A stretch of DNA of 64,000 nt from Melieria omissa (Eukaryota; Arthropoda; Insecta; Diptera; Ulidiidae), in NCBI GenBank assembly GCA_963971225.1, contig OZ020268.1:44709348-44773347 (forward strand), in the 5' to 3' direction. Below are positions 1 through 12,156 of this stretch, piece by piece. The notes under the pieces are model-generated. The model did not search any database. It had not been told where the DNA came from and was given only the letters and a program-made list of their open reading frames with translations. Both the position numbers and the translations under genes were made by a program. The first letter of the stretch is position 1; each line of letters starts with the position of its first letter.

Positions 1-112
1 ACTTCCTCCTTGTGGTATCACAATGGGGCCCTTTTCGAGGCCTAAGTGTGTCTTTCGTCAAGTCCCGTGCCTAGGCAGCCACTTTAACCTAACCTAACCT
101 AACCTAACTTAA
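1..112 (+). mobile_element. 3' end of a LOA/jockey-type LINE with CCTAA-repeat tail
   Basis: The strand ends in four to five CCTAA units (85-112). The text just before it (TGGTATCACAATGGGGCCC) resembles the 3' untranslated end of the larger LINE at 45400-47186 when that is read on its own strand. Only the last ~110 bases are in the window. Family assignment rests on this similarity and is tentative. Confidence 0.5.
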
Positions 113-157
113 CATGTATTACAAAACATATCTCAAACGGATTGGAGAAGGGAGAAA

Positions 158-245
158 GGGGACCCACAGTTTAACGCCGAATCCAAACGGCGGTTTTTGG
201 CAATTTTCCGTTCACACTTAGAGGTTTTGCTTTTGCCTACTAAGA
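158..245 (-). mobile_element. Decayed SINE fragment
   Basis: The stretch (GGACCCACAGTTTAACGCCG onward, then CAATTTTCCG and AGAGGTTTTGC) follows the order of blocks in the clean SINE copy at 63810-64000, with many substitutions. It is an old fragment of the tRNA-derived SINE in reverse orientation. Confidence 0.4.
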
Positions 246-890
246 GCGCACTTGTCCGATTCTTGTAATTCTCATCTGCTTTATGTGGATAGCGATAAAA
301 GTAGGCGAGTTTTCACCAGCCCGAGCTAGAATTCGAACCTATTGTTTCGTGAAAATATCAAACGCATCTGTTTCATTAGGGCTATCTCCTGACCTAACAC
401 GCCCATCAAGGTAGCTGAGTGATTTGATCGCCACTTTTTTACATCAATTACCCAACTGAACCTCAAAAGGAATCTTTGTTTCACTAATTTACATACTAAT
501 ACGTATGTAATAAGACTACAACGCCACATTCGAAAAAAGATCAGTGATGTACATAAGTACAAAAGAATCGCAACTCAAAATTTTAATATATCATTCTTGT
601 TCACAAATCCATTCACAGTACACATCTCTAACTATTTCAAAAATTTAATTCTTATCACTAACTTCTTTAACAGACAAAAAGTTACAACGCTGACAACTGT
701 TGGAGGAACAACAGTTTTGTACCTTTTGAAAATTTGAAATTTTTGAGTTGTCACTCTTTTGTATTTAGTGTGCGATATATGCCAAAGCAAATACCGATGA
801 AAATGCGAGGGTGGATGTGGGGGATGCAGATATGAATCTCAAACATATAACTATGTATATAAAATATTTTACTTAGTCAATCATACTTAC
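246..890. other. Intron of the GPCR gene, no recognisable content
   Basis: This lies downstream of the donor that closes the last visible GPCR exon. It contains only a short open frame (326-562, minus) without TM6-like or other recognisable features. Confidence 0.4.
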
Positions 891-3800
891 CCTTGATCGG
901 CGTATACTACTCGCATTTGTCATTTCGCCACGCAAGTTCTTTGATCGTCGCACCAACATTATCAGAAAGCAGTTAAACGTAGCGAGCACACATAGCGGAA
1001 TTAGCACAAATACAAAAAGTGTAAAAAAGTACCAAATGCGGGTATATATAACATTTTGTGCCAAGTTGGAATAAGTGTTTTGATAGTATGTGACCTGAAA
1101 GTATGATATCATTGTAATTGTTCATCAATTTTTCGACCATACGAATTATCATACATTTTCACAAAATTCTGTTACGTTAAAAATTACAGTGTCGTTGTGT
1201 AGAAGCAACCATGCATCTATTTTCATATTTTCCGCCGACTCCTGTTCATTTAAGCTTCTGTATTGCTGATGTTGTTGCTGTTCCGTAGCAAACTTTTCCA
1301 GCTGATATTGAAGCACGGGCGTTGTGACGCTGACAATGAATTCCGCATCCAGTAGGAAATCCTTGTGACTTCTAAGCGCTAAATAGTCATATGCAGTATT
1401 TGGAATGTTTTGTGTTGCTGAAGCCACTGTAGTGGAGTTCGAAGTGATATGCAGTTGAAATAAATCTGACTAAATTATGTACACTTTCAGAGCAAATTCA
1501 CAGTAGAGAGAATAATATGTGGTTAGCCAACTACAAACTATTAAACATTGGCTGATGCCAAAAATTAAATTTGCTGTTTTAACGACGTAGTTAATTTGTT
1601 ATGAAAATTGCTGCATATTGTTGTGTTTATATTAGAATGGTTTGTATATATACGCACAAGATGCTCGCGGCAGAGAACACGACTTGTTTCTATGTACGCA
1701 GCGAACAAAAATACAAAAGGTATTTGAAAACAAATCAATTCCGTTTCGATTTCTGTATGAAAAGAATGCTGTGAATTGGTATTCGCAAAAGTGGTACGTT
1801 TTGTAGGCAGTGCTGCAATTTTTCCCAAATTACCTATTCAGATAGGACCGACTCACTGTCGGTTGTTGGTTTCAATTAAAAATTAGTTAACTATCTACTG
1901 TGGTGTGTCTTTTAAACTTACCTCTTACATTCGTCACACCACTAGAGATTGTCCATTCGCGCATCATTTGATTTTTCCTTTTCAACCTTCGTAATATTGA
2001 CTCCGGCTTAACCTTTCCTGAATTTCCTTTTGCTTCCGCATGTTTGGTGTGCTCTCGTTCCGCATCAACTAATGCACCTTCCCCACTGCCCTCCGATTCT
2101 GCATTGAAGCTTTTATTGAAATTTGTCTGTAACGCTAACAACCGTTCCGCAGTATTCGCCAGGGTGGCATTACATGGCCTACCATCGATATCAATAAGTT
2201 TTGAAGTGATGCGATATTGATGTTCGAAAGCTGTCGAAATCGTTGAGAACAGACAAAAGAGCGCAACTCCTTTCGGTGAAAAATAAAAGAAAAATGGAAT
2301 AAAAGTTAAATATGGTTTAGCGATATTTGTTATATTGATTGGATTAAGACCCCTGTAACTTTACTTTTGCTAACCTGTCATACGAAAATGTTACTTAGCA
2401 AATTTAAAGAACTTTTGATTTTAGATCTCTTACACACAGATGAAATCAAAACCAAAAATAACTTCAGATTCTAAAATCAACACATTTTTCTTATTGTTAT
2501 ATTACTTATCTTATTTGAAGATGTGCTTTCACAGATATTATTCCAATTAAAGAAACAAAAATAGTTCAACAAATCGCTTGAAAGCCGCCTATGTAAACTT
2601 TAGAGCGTTCTCATAAAATAGTTCTGTTCGATAAACTAAAAATACTTCTTTGGAACGTGAATTGTTTACTTAAATATCAAAACGAGTTAGAGATCATCTT
2701 AAACTCTGAGAATGTGGATGTTTGCATGACAGCTGAAACTCATTTTCATGTATGAAAATTAAGAATTATGAAACATATCATGCAATCCATCCAAGCAACT
2801 GTGCGCGTGGTGGAAATGCTATCTTAATCAAAAGTCACACTTCGAAATACAAAAATACATTACGAATGAATTCCAAGCCACAAGAATAACTATTGGCGAA
2901 CATAAGAGTCCCCTTCTACTTATCTCAATATTCAGTCCACCGAAGCATTAAATTAAATATAACCAATATCTTAGCCTATTGCAAAGGTATAGTCACCGAT
3001 TCATTATGGGTGGACATTTTAACGCCAAAAAAAGTATCGTGCAACTATCTCACTGCTACTATATTGGACTAAAGGTTGCGGTTAAGTTTATGTTCTGCGC
3101 CTCCGGTAACTGGCCCATTATAACAGCGGACGACAGAGCTTCCCATTACAGAGCTTTCACATTGGTCGGTGCCAGATGTCAGAAATATTCGTTACAATGA
3201 ACAGGTCTTATGTTCTACAACTTATATGCTACATTTAAAGTCTTACATTCTACATCTTACAGCAACATAGCATAGCATATATGTCTATAGAATGTCATTT
3301 ACACTAGTCAGAATAAGTTTGCGTACAACAAGGGGTAGTTTTTTCATATGAAAAATAAATCACTTCAAGTAATTTTTTAAAAACAAAATATTTTTTATTT
3401 CTTCCATAAACTTAGTTCTTTTATTCCATTATAATAATAATAAAAATAAAATAATATCAAAAACTTTTTTGCTTTTTTACGTACATTGTATTTTGAAAAA
3501 AAACGGAAAAAAGTAGGTACATTGTAGGACACCCTTTTTACTTTCGAAAATTAACATTATTTTTTAAAAACATCATTGCACTGGTGAACAGTAACTCCCT
3601 CTTTAAAACCCACAAGCGCAAAAGAGTGGTGTTTACGTTTACCCCGATGTTGTTTACATTTCCCCAAATTATTTTTAAAATTCAGGGGTAAAAGGGAACA
3701 GTGCTTTCGATCCTTGTAGACACTAGGGACTTCGGTATCTAGGTAGGTATTCTTCAAGGTGTCCAAACTTTTGAGGAGCATCACCTCAATCTCCTCGTAT

Positions 3801-6800
3801 TGTTAGTAGGATTGTATAACGCATACATATTTGAAAAGTATTATTAATCTGCTATCTCCCTTAAACTTGATCAGTAGAAATTTACCTTTTGTGAGCCTAG
3901 CTGGATCCGCGGATTCCAGCTCCTCCTTCTAATCTACATTATCAACTTTAAACTCCTTATTCCATGAACTATCATCTTCATAGACAACGTCTTTTCCATT
4001 TGCAGAGTCGACGAGTTCAAATCGTGCTTTTTGTTCGTGTTTTCTATGGAAGCGGTTTTTTAGATTCTAAAACATATTTTCTCTTGGGCTTTGGGGTTTT
4101 GCTTGCTATCTCTTTAGCTTGTTTCCTTGAGTCGCTTAAGAACTTCGTTAGCGGTCAAAACTTCGCCATACTTCATTGGCTTAAGTCTTGTTATTAGCTT
4201 TTTTCCTTACTAATAATTTTATTAACAGCGTTTTCTACATCTATTACGTCGTACTCCACAAGTTGCTTCTTCCTTACATATCGAGCCCTTCCCGCGATTT
4301 TATCGTATGAGCCATTTTTACCGAAATTATTTTTTTTACCGAAAACAATAGCACTATAAACTAGCCATCAGTACCTAAAGCTCACTTCTCTACGATGAAC
4401 CGTTATGAAGTTAGAGAAAAAACAATTTTATCGTATGTCCACTTCACATTTTGCCTTCATTTTTTGTGCCCGCGACTAGCTATGTGTTACGATAAAATTG
4501 CTCTAGTTGCCAAAAGTAAATTTTTAACTTTATTGCAAAAGTGTGATATTGAAAATATTTTAATAGTGAAAAGTGAATATTATTAATAATATAATTGCTG
4601 AAGGTGAACAATGGCCTATTTGCAGGAAAATGTATTTTTTCATGTTCATAGTTACGTATTGAGTAAATTGAGGTTCATTAATTTGATGATACAATAAAAA
4701 ATAATAATTAAGTAAATGCTTTGATAATAAAAAATAGTAAAGAAAAAAAGAAATAAAAGTTCTAACAAAAATTGTCTGTTTCAGTGCCCAAACCGCAAGG
4801 CATTATCAACGCTGGTCGCTTATAGTGACAGCGATACAAGTTGTAATGAAGAACCAGAAATTTGTGTAGGAAAGCGGGGAAGGAGAAATAAGAATTTGCC
4901 AAAAAGAGTTGAAAATCAGGCGAACAGCCGAGTTGGCTCACGAATACTTAGATTTAAAATTTGATGGAATGATAAAAGATGTGCTAGTCAAAACATACGA
5001 ACTTTCCATTTAACGAATTATGGATTTAATGTTTGGTTTCGTCAAGTGAACGGTACCTCAATTGTTTTTGTTACGTTAAAACTTTCAAATTTACGTAAAG
5101 TTACCAATATTTGCAAGTTCTGTTTGTATGCATTGTTGATAATTTTCACAGGATTTGTTTTGCGTTCGGTCGGCGTTTTCTTTTAAAAAGTAAAATTTCA
5201 ATAATCAGTCAAGAAAAATGTCCATACAGAAAAGTTTACTTGCGGTAAAGAAGCAATCCGCATCGAAGACTTTTCACTGTACATACAGGGTAGGCCATTG
5301 AAAGTGGAAGCATCTGGTAACCCTATAACTGTGACAGAGCTGTCAGATCGACTAATGACATAGCGCGTTGGAAGCGTCATTCAAAATAACTATCGATTAT
5401 GAGTGGCCACCGAGATCACCCGATTTGACTTGAAGTCCAAGGTATACACCAACAAGCCAAGGACACTAGCTCAACTCAGAGCCAACATACGCCGCGAAAT
5501 AAGAGCCATATCGGCCGATACACTGGCAAAAGTGATGGAAAATGCCGAAAAAAGGGCACATTTTGCGGCCAAAGCTAATGGTGGCCATTTACGCGATATC
5601 ATTTTCAAAAACGAACTAGAAAATGTCTCCTTGGACCAAAATAAATTAATATCGAGATGAAAACAAAAAAAAACATTTGTTTTCCTCTTTTTTTTCAAAA
5701 ACAAGAATGGCCTTCCACTTTAAATGGCCTACCCTGTACATAGCCATTTTTTTATTTTGAAAATGCTGGAATAAAACATTATATTTTGTAACCTTCTGCC
5801 TGTCCTTTGCTCAAAATTGCTTTCGCTGTCCTTTGGTGTCAAGATGACCCCAATCAAACTGTTATATAATTTACTGACAAAACATGAAGAAAACTTACAC
5901 ATAAATCACAAAAGAAAAGCGAATAGTGTTTTTCTTGATTTGTTATTGGGCTGTAAGCGTGATTAACACTAACAGCCCTATTCTGGCAACCGAAACAATA
6001 GTCACATCGGTAACAATTGAATACTTGGTAACAATTGTCACTTTTTGTTATTCTGGAGCAAATTCAAAAGCTCAAAAGGTGACAATTGTTTCGAAATTTG
6101 TTACCTCCGTAGGAGCAGGTGACAAGCATACAAAAATTATAAAATTGAAATTTCGTATTCAAATGCGCCTTGGGAAACTGCAAAAAAAAATGCTTCAGCT
6201 GCTCCTGCGTCGCGCATGTCGTGCGCTTAAACTTAGGAACTCTAGAAACTAAAAGAATATATACATACATTGTGAAGAAACTCCAAAAAAAAGACTTGCT
6301 TCGCCAGATTTTCTGCATTTGCCATTTTTGGTTTGTTTATTTTTTTACAGTTTGACAGAAAAAATACAAAAACAGCTGTTTTGATAGAAAAAAAGCTTTC
6401 ACCTCGAGTGGTGAATTGTTTGAACTTTCTTCTTGTCACCATTTTTCCAGAATACGGAAACAATCAAATTCAATTCAATTGTTACGGGGGGTAACAATTG
6501 TTACGGTAGTGCCAGAATAGGGCTGTAAATAACACAAGTACACGAGTACACAAAGCCGCTCAACCGTTTTTTTTTAATTCCGCCTGGGGTCAAATAGACC
6601 CCAAGGGACAGGCAGAAGGTTAAAAACTTAATATGTGAGATTTATTTCTTTAAGAAGGATGGTTTAAAACAAAAAAAATGTCGATCGATTCTAAATTTCG
6701 ATAAGATTCTTTATATTGGACGTCCACTGTATTTAATTTTTTCTGAAATTTTTTTTATTTTTTTGTATAAAACATAGTGTAGTTTGAACTACACTATGAA

Positions 6801-9800
6801 TTACACTATGTCAATCTGAAAGTAACATTATTTTGTATTTAATAAATGAATATACATTATACCAAGGAAAACATTCTTTTTTTACTTAGAAACGAGTTTA
6901 CCGCATGTGCCACTGCAATATTTGAATCGCTCATAATAGTGCCCGCACAAATTATCGTATGTCCAAAACAACACCGTTGCGCTATGCTGAAGTTACTAAA
7001 ATAACCTATTCCAAGTGTGTAGTCCTAAATAAAGTGTGTATGCCAAAAATCATGCAGCTTTGTTGCGCCAATGCAGAGAAAACCAAAAAAAACGTCTCCT
7101 GTAAAATTTGGTTTTTGGCTCATACGATAAAAACGCGGGAAGGGCTCGATATGTTCATGGCATTCTGATCACTGGGGATGATACGAACCGGGAAGGCTCT
7201 TAGAAAAAAAACGTTTACATTTACCCAAAAAAAATGTTTACATTTCCCCCCATGCTAAAAATTATTGGGGGAAATATAAACACGAAAAAAGCAACAAAAT
7301 ATTTGCAAATTTAAGAAAGACATCAACAATTTTAGTTCCTTACACTCTAAGATTGATAAACCAAGTTACAATATTACAAGAATTCTTAGTTTAAGCACTT
7401 TTACACACAAATTCAAAAATACTTACAAAATGGATTTTCACTTTTAGAACACACGTTCTCTTTAGGACTAAAACTTTCAATGATATTTGAAAGCCACCGA
7501 CGTTAAAATTCGGCGACAATGTGAGGACATGTTAAATTAATATTTTTTCTGGTCATGGTCTGTTGCAGTCAATTTCAAAAGCATAAAACAACCGCTGTTT
7601 ACAATTACCCCTTGTTTACGTTTCCCCAACTGACCCTATATAGATTCACCTAAGCGCGAATTCGTGTTAGAATGAACTGCACTTACCTATAATAACATTC
7701 TTGGCTAGGGACTCGGTACAGAACGTCTGCCGCTTAAGTGGATAACGTATCGCAATAAATCTCTCGATCGTAAAGCACACAGCAATATAAATAGAAATAT
7801 AGGCTAGAAACACAAACAGAAATAATAAGCTTTATAATTACAGAATTTGTAAAAGATATCTATACCTTATATAAAAACCAAAATGACGTTGCTTTTTAAG
7901 CCACAATCAGGCAAACATCACTGAAACGATTTAGATTTAACTAGCACCAAAGAAAAACTTACGCACGCGAATAGTAGTTACTAAGGCATTAAATCCCGAA
8001 ATTCTGGATCAGTTTAACCTCCCCCTGTGCTTGGGTTTTACAGCCCAAAATCGTGTATTCCTACTTAACTTCCACATTGATTATACCAGCCACCATTTGG
8101 CATGGGAATGAGCAAAATAATAAAGTGTTTTGGGAACAAATTATATTGTAAATATATACATATTATATGGGATATCTATACTATTATATAAAAACAAGTG
8201 TGACGTTGCTTTTTTGAGCCACAATCAGGCAAAAACCATTGAACCGATTAAGATGAAATATGCACCAACCATTTTTTTTATCTGGGGGAATGGTACATAG
8301 GCTATATGAGAATGACCACGCCCCCTTATTGCGCCCACTATGGTAAAAAAACTCATCTATGGTATGCTTTTGTGGGGCAATATGGGTATCAAACAATTCA
8401 GCTTATCATTTCGGCAAACATGGGATATAATATAATCGGCCACGCCCACTTTTTGCGCCCACTAAACTAACAAAACGAAGCTACGGTACATGTCGGTAAA
8501 TCAGTATTAATATCAAATGATGATTCCGTGTTTCATTGATGTTAACATAAGATATTATAAGATAAGATTGACCATGCCTACCTGATATGCCTATTCGCCA
8601 CGCCCACTATAATAACAAATCAACCATGGTATATTTGTCATAGCAATATGCGTATCAAACGATTTAGCGTGTCATTGCGGCAAACATAGGCTCTAATATA
8701 ATCGGCCACACCTACTTTTCGCGCCCACTAAACTAACAAAACAAAGCTACGGTACATGTCTGAAAATTAATGTTGATGTAAAATGATTGTATGTCTCATA
8801 GCGGTAAACATAAGCTATATAAGGTTGACCACGCCTAGCTTTTACGCCTTCCTGTAATGCCCATTATGATGACAGAAATTAACCGTGTCATTCAGAGACC
8901 ATCGAATCTTTTATCGCAGATTTTTATTTTCAAGTGAAAAACTCAATTAAGAGAAATACAATTGTTCGACAAATTCTTAAGTGCGTAGAGTGGATTTCAC
9001 AAATAGGGGAAAAATTAGTACTTTTAAATGTCCCTCAACTAACAAGATTAGTTATGGACTTTCAGATGGACATATCTGTGGCCGTAAGGAATAACAGCCA
9101 AAGTCGAGTTAGGACAAAATTGAGTTATTACCACCATTGCGTTCGTCGTATTCAAATGTACTACTACACAAAATTCTATGGCTTTTGCTCATAAAATGAA
9201 TGATTTGCGCCCAAAAATCTGAAATTTATCTAGTGTAATCTAAAGCAAATTCAAAAATTAAAAGTGCTCTCCTGAAAACTTCATAAAATCTACTTTGGCT
9301 GTTATTCCTTACGGCCACAGATATTATGAGAAAAAAACGGTTAAACGCCTAGATGGATATTTATTTAGAAGTAATTTTTTTTTTAATTTTTTATACGAAA
9401 ATAAATCCGACTTTTAAAAAATAATCGTTTTACGGCATCTGCTAAATGTACCAATGGACTTAGAACTTAATTTTGATTTTCTCCAAAAATTGCGGGCTTT
9501 CTTAGTCTTCCTTTCGAGCATTGGTTGACCCATGTCCACATAGAGCTGCTGCCTTCATTTGTTATCTGTTCACGTTTTTTAAGATGTAGCCAGCCATGTA
9601 TTGCAGCGCGCATAAATTACACTGTGCGTGAAATTTACCCTCAAAAATTGCAACATGAAGGGGACCTACTAAGCGACTTTTCTATAGGTACACTGAGTTG
9701 AGATCCACCAGGCGTTTGGCTGGATTGGCTCTAGTTTATGAGAAATCCGACTTTGAGTTTTGTACCTTTTTGTACATTACCATATTGTAGAATGTGAAAT

Positions 9801-12156
9801 TCCCTTTACAACGAAATATAAAAATGTATACCTACTTTTGTTTTTTCTGAATATATTTGAAAATTTTTTTCTAACTTGACTCTGTGTCCAAAGCCATTTC
9901 ATATTCACCTTCGCAATCAATTTAATGTTAAAAAACTTATTGTAACAACAACATTATTTTTAATTTCAAATTCAATAAGGCATCGAGTTGACAGCTTTTG
10001 GGAGAGCGCCTATCAGGAATACACTACCCAAGGTGTATTAATAATGTGATGGCACTACTGCAACAACGAAATCCCCATGTATTTTGTTAGTGCTTTTGGG
10101 CATGCTCATGGCACAATAAACAAGGTAGTGGCAGGAAGGAGCGAATTTTATTTATTTTCTCGTCAGAGTTCGGTAGGTTGACAGAAATTTTTGTTTGTTT
10201 TGTTTACATTCGGCCAACAGCATTGCCAGTCAACTCTTTTTCTGTGAAATTTTAAGCGTTTTTGCAATGAGGAAAGAATATTATTTTTCCAATTTTTGTT
10301 AACTTTTCTGAATTAACGCAAAATTGGCGAACTATGGACTTAGCACTTTTGCCCCTAATTGTAAAACAATATATTAAAACAATGAAGCTATGTACTTTTG
10401 CTGTTAATTGGTGTATTTTTACGTTTTCGAATAGACCAAGTGGTCTATTCGATGCTGGCAATACTGTTGGCAAGAGAACCGTCCGTCCGATTTGACAATG
10501 AACCGAACAAAAACACTAACAAAATACACGTGAATTTTTTCGCTCCTTCCTGCCACTACCTTGTTTATTGTGCCATGGGCATGCTCATTGTCAAAATCAA
10601 ATCAAAACCCACAGCGGCGGGCGGCCATTTTTTCCATTTTGACAATTAGCATACCCATTCGCGAAAAATCAAAAGGAAATCAGAAGAAAAAAGTTGAATC
10701 AGCTGTGTTGCCACCACTACCTTTTTAATGTGCCCTGACATTACCTGTATAATTGTATCATGGGGCTATAAAACTATTTTCATAGCTTCATCACTCAATG
10801 TTGTGATGAGAGGATTTTTTAAAATTGGTATTTTTTAGCATAAATAAGTGTGGATTTTCTTTACTTTAAAATAAAATTACACGATCTTCCGGTTCTCTTA
10901 TTTTGTTGAGTGCTTTGGATGGTAAAAAAACTTATATCAAACGTAAGATCGATTTGTAATAGGGATTTGCCTTGATTTTGGTGACGTAAGATAATCTTTT
11001 TCTGTGCATAGTTTAATTTTCTTCGTTTCGTCATTTTCCCCCCAAAAAGGACTATTAATCATTCAATGCAAATCATTCTCCCAATACTTTAGCCTGCAAG
11101 AATATTGTAAACAAACATGTGTCAAACTACTTAAATCTCATAAAACAAAGTGGACGATCGTGCTTAGCAAGAAGGTCTTATCATTTAAACAAGTTTAAGG
11201 AAGTCAATTTGAACGTGATATTTTTTCTCACACCTCAAAAACCTGTCAATATTTCAAAAACTTCTCAATATTAAAAGCTGGTCCTTTATGAAAACTTACC
11301 ACATGCATCACACAGCCATACCACTATACCATAGTATTTCCAGTATGCCTCATAATTTCGTTGCACATACTCGTAGTGTTTCAGTGATAATAACAACGCC
11401 ATCGTTAAATAAATAATATCCGTGATGGCCAATGCTGTCAGATAAATATTTGTGGTACATCGCATACGCTTTCTGAAAAAATGAAAGTTTTTATGAGAAA
11501 AAACTTAGTTGAAGTTTAATGTATAAGTTTAATATAATATTTATTTTATCTTTAAATGACACAAGGCAACAAATTTCGACTTTTTGTCGGCTTTTCTGGT
11601 CTTGACGTCAGTTCTAGGGTAATTACGGGCCGCTGATTTCGAATCCGCAAACCGTTTTTAAAACTTAGTTTACGTTTTTGTAAAAAGGTCGTGTCACTTT
11701 TTCGGATTATCTCTGACTTTTTTCACCTTTTCCATTGTAATTTCAAAACCAATAAGCCGATTGACATGATTTTTACTTTGTGGCATTACCAACACCTCAC
11801 TGCTTCTTTTTCAATGTAGTTAATTCTTACAAGTTTTAGAAATCCGCGTTAGTTGGACCTTAAAGTCGGAAAATATGGAATTTCATGGCGTTTTTTTTTT
11901 GTCATGCTCTTTGAGAGACGCTAATTCTTGCTGCCATTCGAATTGTCGTACCGTTTTCGTACGCAAAGAGAACTAACGAGCGCTGTTTGTGTGGCAATGG
12001 CAATACCCATATGATCAATTAAAATTTGGTTAATGCTCACCTGGTTAAAACATAAATACTAACTGAATTTCCCAACAGTCCAATAACAAAAACACATGGC
12101 ACTAATATGCGCTGCACTACATGACGTACAGCTGCCACATCCGATGCACTGAACAT
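891..12156 (-). CDS. Rhodopsin-family (class A) neuropeptide-receptor-like GPCR, 3' exons outside the window
   Basis: Six minus-strand exons join in phase: 12156-12041, 11472-11300, 7803-7687, 2269-1922, 1465-1155 and 1094-891 (1269 nt, 423 codons). The start ATG at 12156 is the first in-frame ATG after a stop. Every junction has AG acceptor and GT donor, mostly GTAAGT-like. TM1 (residues about 15-36) holds GLLGNS; TM2 begins near NIYLTALAITD; TM3 ends in ERF at residues 110-112, the E/DRY position, followed by IAIRYPLKRQ; TM4 is about 136-156; TM5 is about 375-397 (WYFFTLFVFVLIPLCVL). TM6 and TM7 are missing, because the last visible exon ends in a good donor at the window edge. The second extracellular loop is about 215 residues with six N-glycosylation sequons, very long for this class. 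The protein should be a plasma-membrane peptide receptor coupling to G proteins. I do not recognise the ligand; it resembles orphan insect receptors. Confidence 0.85.
2630..3050 (+). mobile_element. Jockey-type LINE fragment, endonuclease domain
   Basis: Reading across frames gives pieces typical of the apurinic-like endonuclease of jockey/X-element LINEs: LLWNVNCLLKYQNELE, VDVCMTAETHF, CARGGNAILIKSH, LLLISIFSPP and HRFIMGGHFNAK. Frameshifts and stops interrupt it and neither the gag nor the RT part is adjacent, so it is a dead fragment. It sits in a GPCR intron. Confidence 0.6.
3060..4270. other. GPCR intron stretch, nothing recognised
   Basis: AT-rich sequence with short open frames on both strands (for example 3557-3784 minus and 3964-4197 plus) that match nothing I know and have no splice or start context. 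Confidence 0.35.
4279..4506 (+). mobile_element. MITE of the TATCGAGCCCTTCCCGCG family, copy A
   Basis: It begins TATCGAGCCCTTCCCGCG and then TTTTATCGTATGAGCC. Copies with the same end are at 6891-7151 (reverse) and 41736-41980. The family is non-coding, about 230-260 bp, with internal CATACGATAA motifs in both orientations. Confidence 0.6.
5286..5736 (+). mobile_element. Internally deleted Tc1/mariner-superfamily element
   Basis: Inverted ends CAGGGTAGGCCATT and AATGGCCTACCCTG are flanked by TA (5284-5285 and 5737-5738), the target duplication of this superfamily. A residual plus-strand frame at 5403-5660 encodes only the C-terminal end of a transposase (LRANIRREIRAISAD, then NGGHLRDIIFKN). 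The catalytic region is gone, so the 451 bp element is non-autonomous. Confidence 0.75.
5973..6525. mobile_element. Harbinger-like MITE nested in the pogo-like MITE
   Basis: Perfect terminal inverted repeat CAGCCCTATTCTGGCA / TGCCAGAATAGGGCTG. TAA flanks both ends (5970-5972 and 6526-6528), the 3-bp TWA duplication of PIF/Harbinger elements. The related copy of the host repeat at 16087-16110 shows the unoccupied site CACTAAATAAC, which confirms the borders. The open frames inside (for example 5926-6252) are not genes. Confidence 0.8.
6891..7151 (-). mobile_element. MITE of the TATCGAGCCCTTCCCGCG family, copy B
   Basis: Reverse-orientation copy ending in GGGAAGGGCTCGATA. Its inner part (CGCACAAATTATCGTATG, GCAGCTTTGTTGCGCCAATG) matches copy C at 41736-41980. 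Non-coding, in a GPCR intron. Confidence 0.65.
7855..8880 (+). mobile_element. Helitron-like 5' segments, two adjacent copies
   Basis: Two starts (7855 and about 8166) read TCTATACTATTATATAAAAAC-like, then GACGTTGCTTTTTTGAGCCA, the same head as the long element at 17735-19500. The body shows the recurring CCACGCCCACTTTTCGCGCC blocks. The first copy is only ~110 bp. No Rep/helicase coding is visible, so both are non-autonomous. Confidence 0.65.
9072..9324. mobile_element. Short MITE with 33-bp inverted arms
   Basis: Arms 9072-9104 and 9292-9324 are inverted copies (ATATCTGTGGCCGTAAGGAA ... TTCCTTACGGCCACAGATAT). The spacer has no coding potential. TA-rich edges fit a mariner-type target. Confidence 0.6.
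9600..9870 (+). repeat. Dispersed repeat shared with 49030-49180 and the foldback family
   Basis: CACTGTGCGTGAAATTTACC, then GAGATCCACCAGGCGTTTGG and CTAGTTTATGAGAAATCCGA, recur nearly unchanged at 49030-49180. The end (ATTCCCTTTACAACGAAATA) recurs at 43345 and 49730. It is part of one old interspersed element family. Confidence 0.6.
10029..10737. mobile_element. CAAGG/CCTTG-type MITE carrying another MITE
   Basis: Outer ends CAAGGTGTATTAATAATG and CTACCTTTTTAATGTGCCCTG, with the internal GGGCATGCTCATTGTCAAAATC block also seen at 24635-24887. An inner element with ends starting GGCACAATAAACAAGGTAGT occupies 10110-10574. On both sides of it GGGCATGCTCAT is repeated, as expected for a target duplication. 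Confidence 0.65.
10110..10574. mobile_element. Inner MITE with 36-bp inverted ends
   Basis: Arms 10110-10145 and 10539-10574 are inverted copies. The repeat GGGCATGCTCAT lies directly outside each end, and the related element at 24635 shows the unoccupied arrangement. No coding sequence is seen. Confidence 0.65.
10760..11290. other. GPCR intron stretch, nothing recognised
   Basis: AT-rich, between the MITE cluster and GPCR exon 2, with only short open frames. Confidence 0.35.

Larger units (their letters stand above)
4993..6732 (+). mobile_element. Pogo-like MITE, interrupted by at least two insertions
   Basis: Blocks at 4993-5040, 5810-5972 and 6526-6732 follow the uninterrupted copy at 15868-16328 in order (CGAACTTTCCATTTAACGAA, TTATATAATTTACTGACAAA, GACCCCAAGGGACAGGCAG, then a TATATTGGACGTCCACTGTA end). 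The left terminal repeat is lost. The gaps are filled by a Tc1/mariner derivative (5286-5736) and a Harbinger-like MITE (5973-6525). It is non-coding. Confidence 0.6.

Noticed and set aside
85..112. Telomeric DNA
   Set aside because: Only four or five CCTAA units directly after LINE-like sequence and followed by ordinary DNA; same tails occur on internal LINE copies.
1565..1828. 87-codon minus frame as a further GPCR exon
   Set aside because: It lies in the intron between exons 2269-1922 and 1465-1155, which already join in phase, and has no transmembrane receptor features.
5926..6355. Several 60-108-codon frames
   Set aside because: They lie wholly inside the nested MITEs and cross their borders; no start context or domain.
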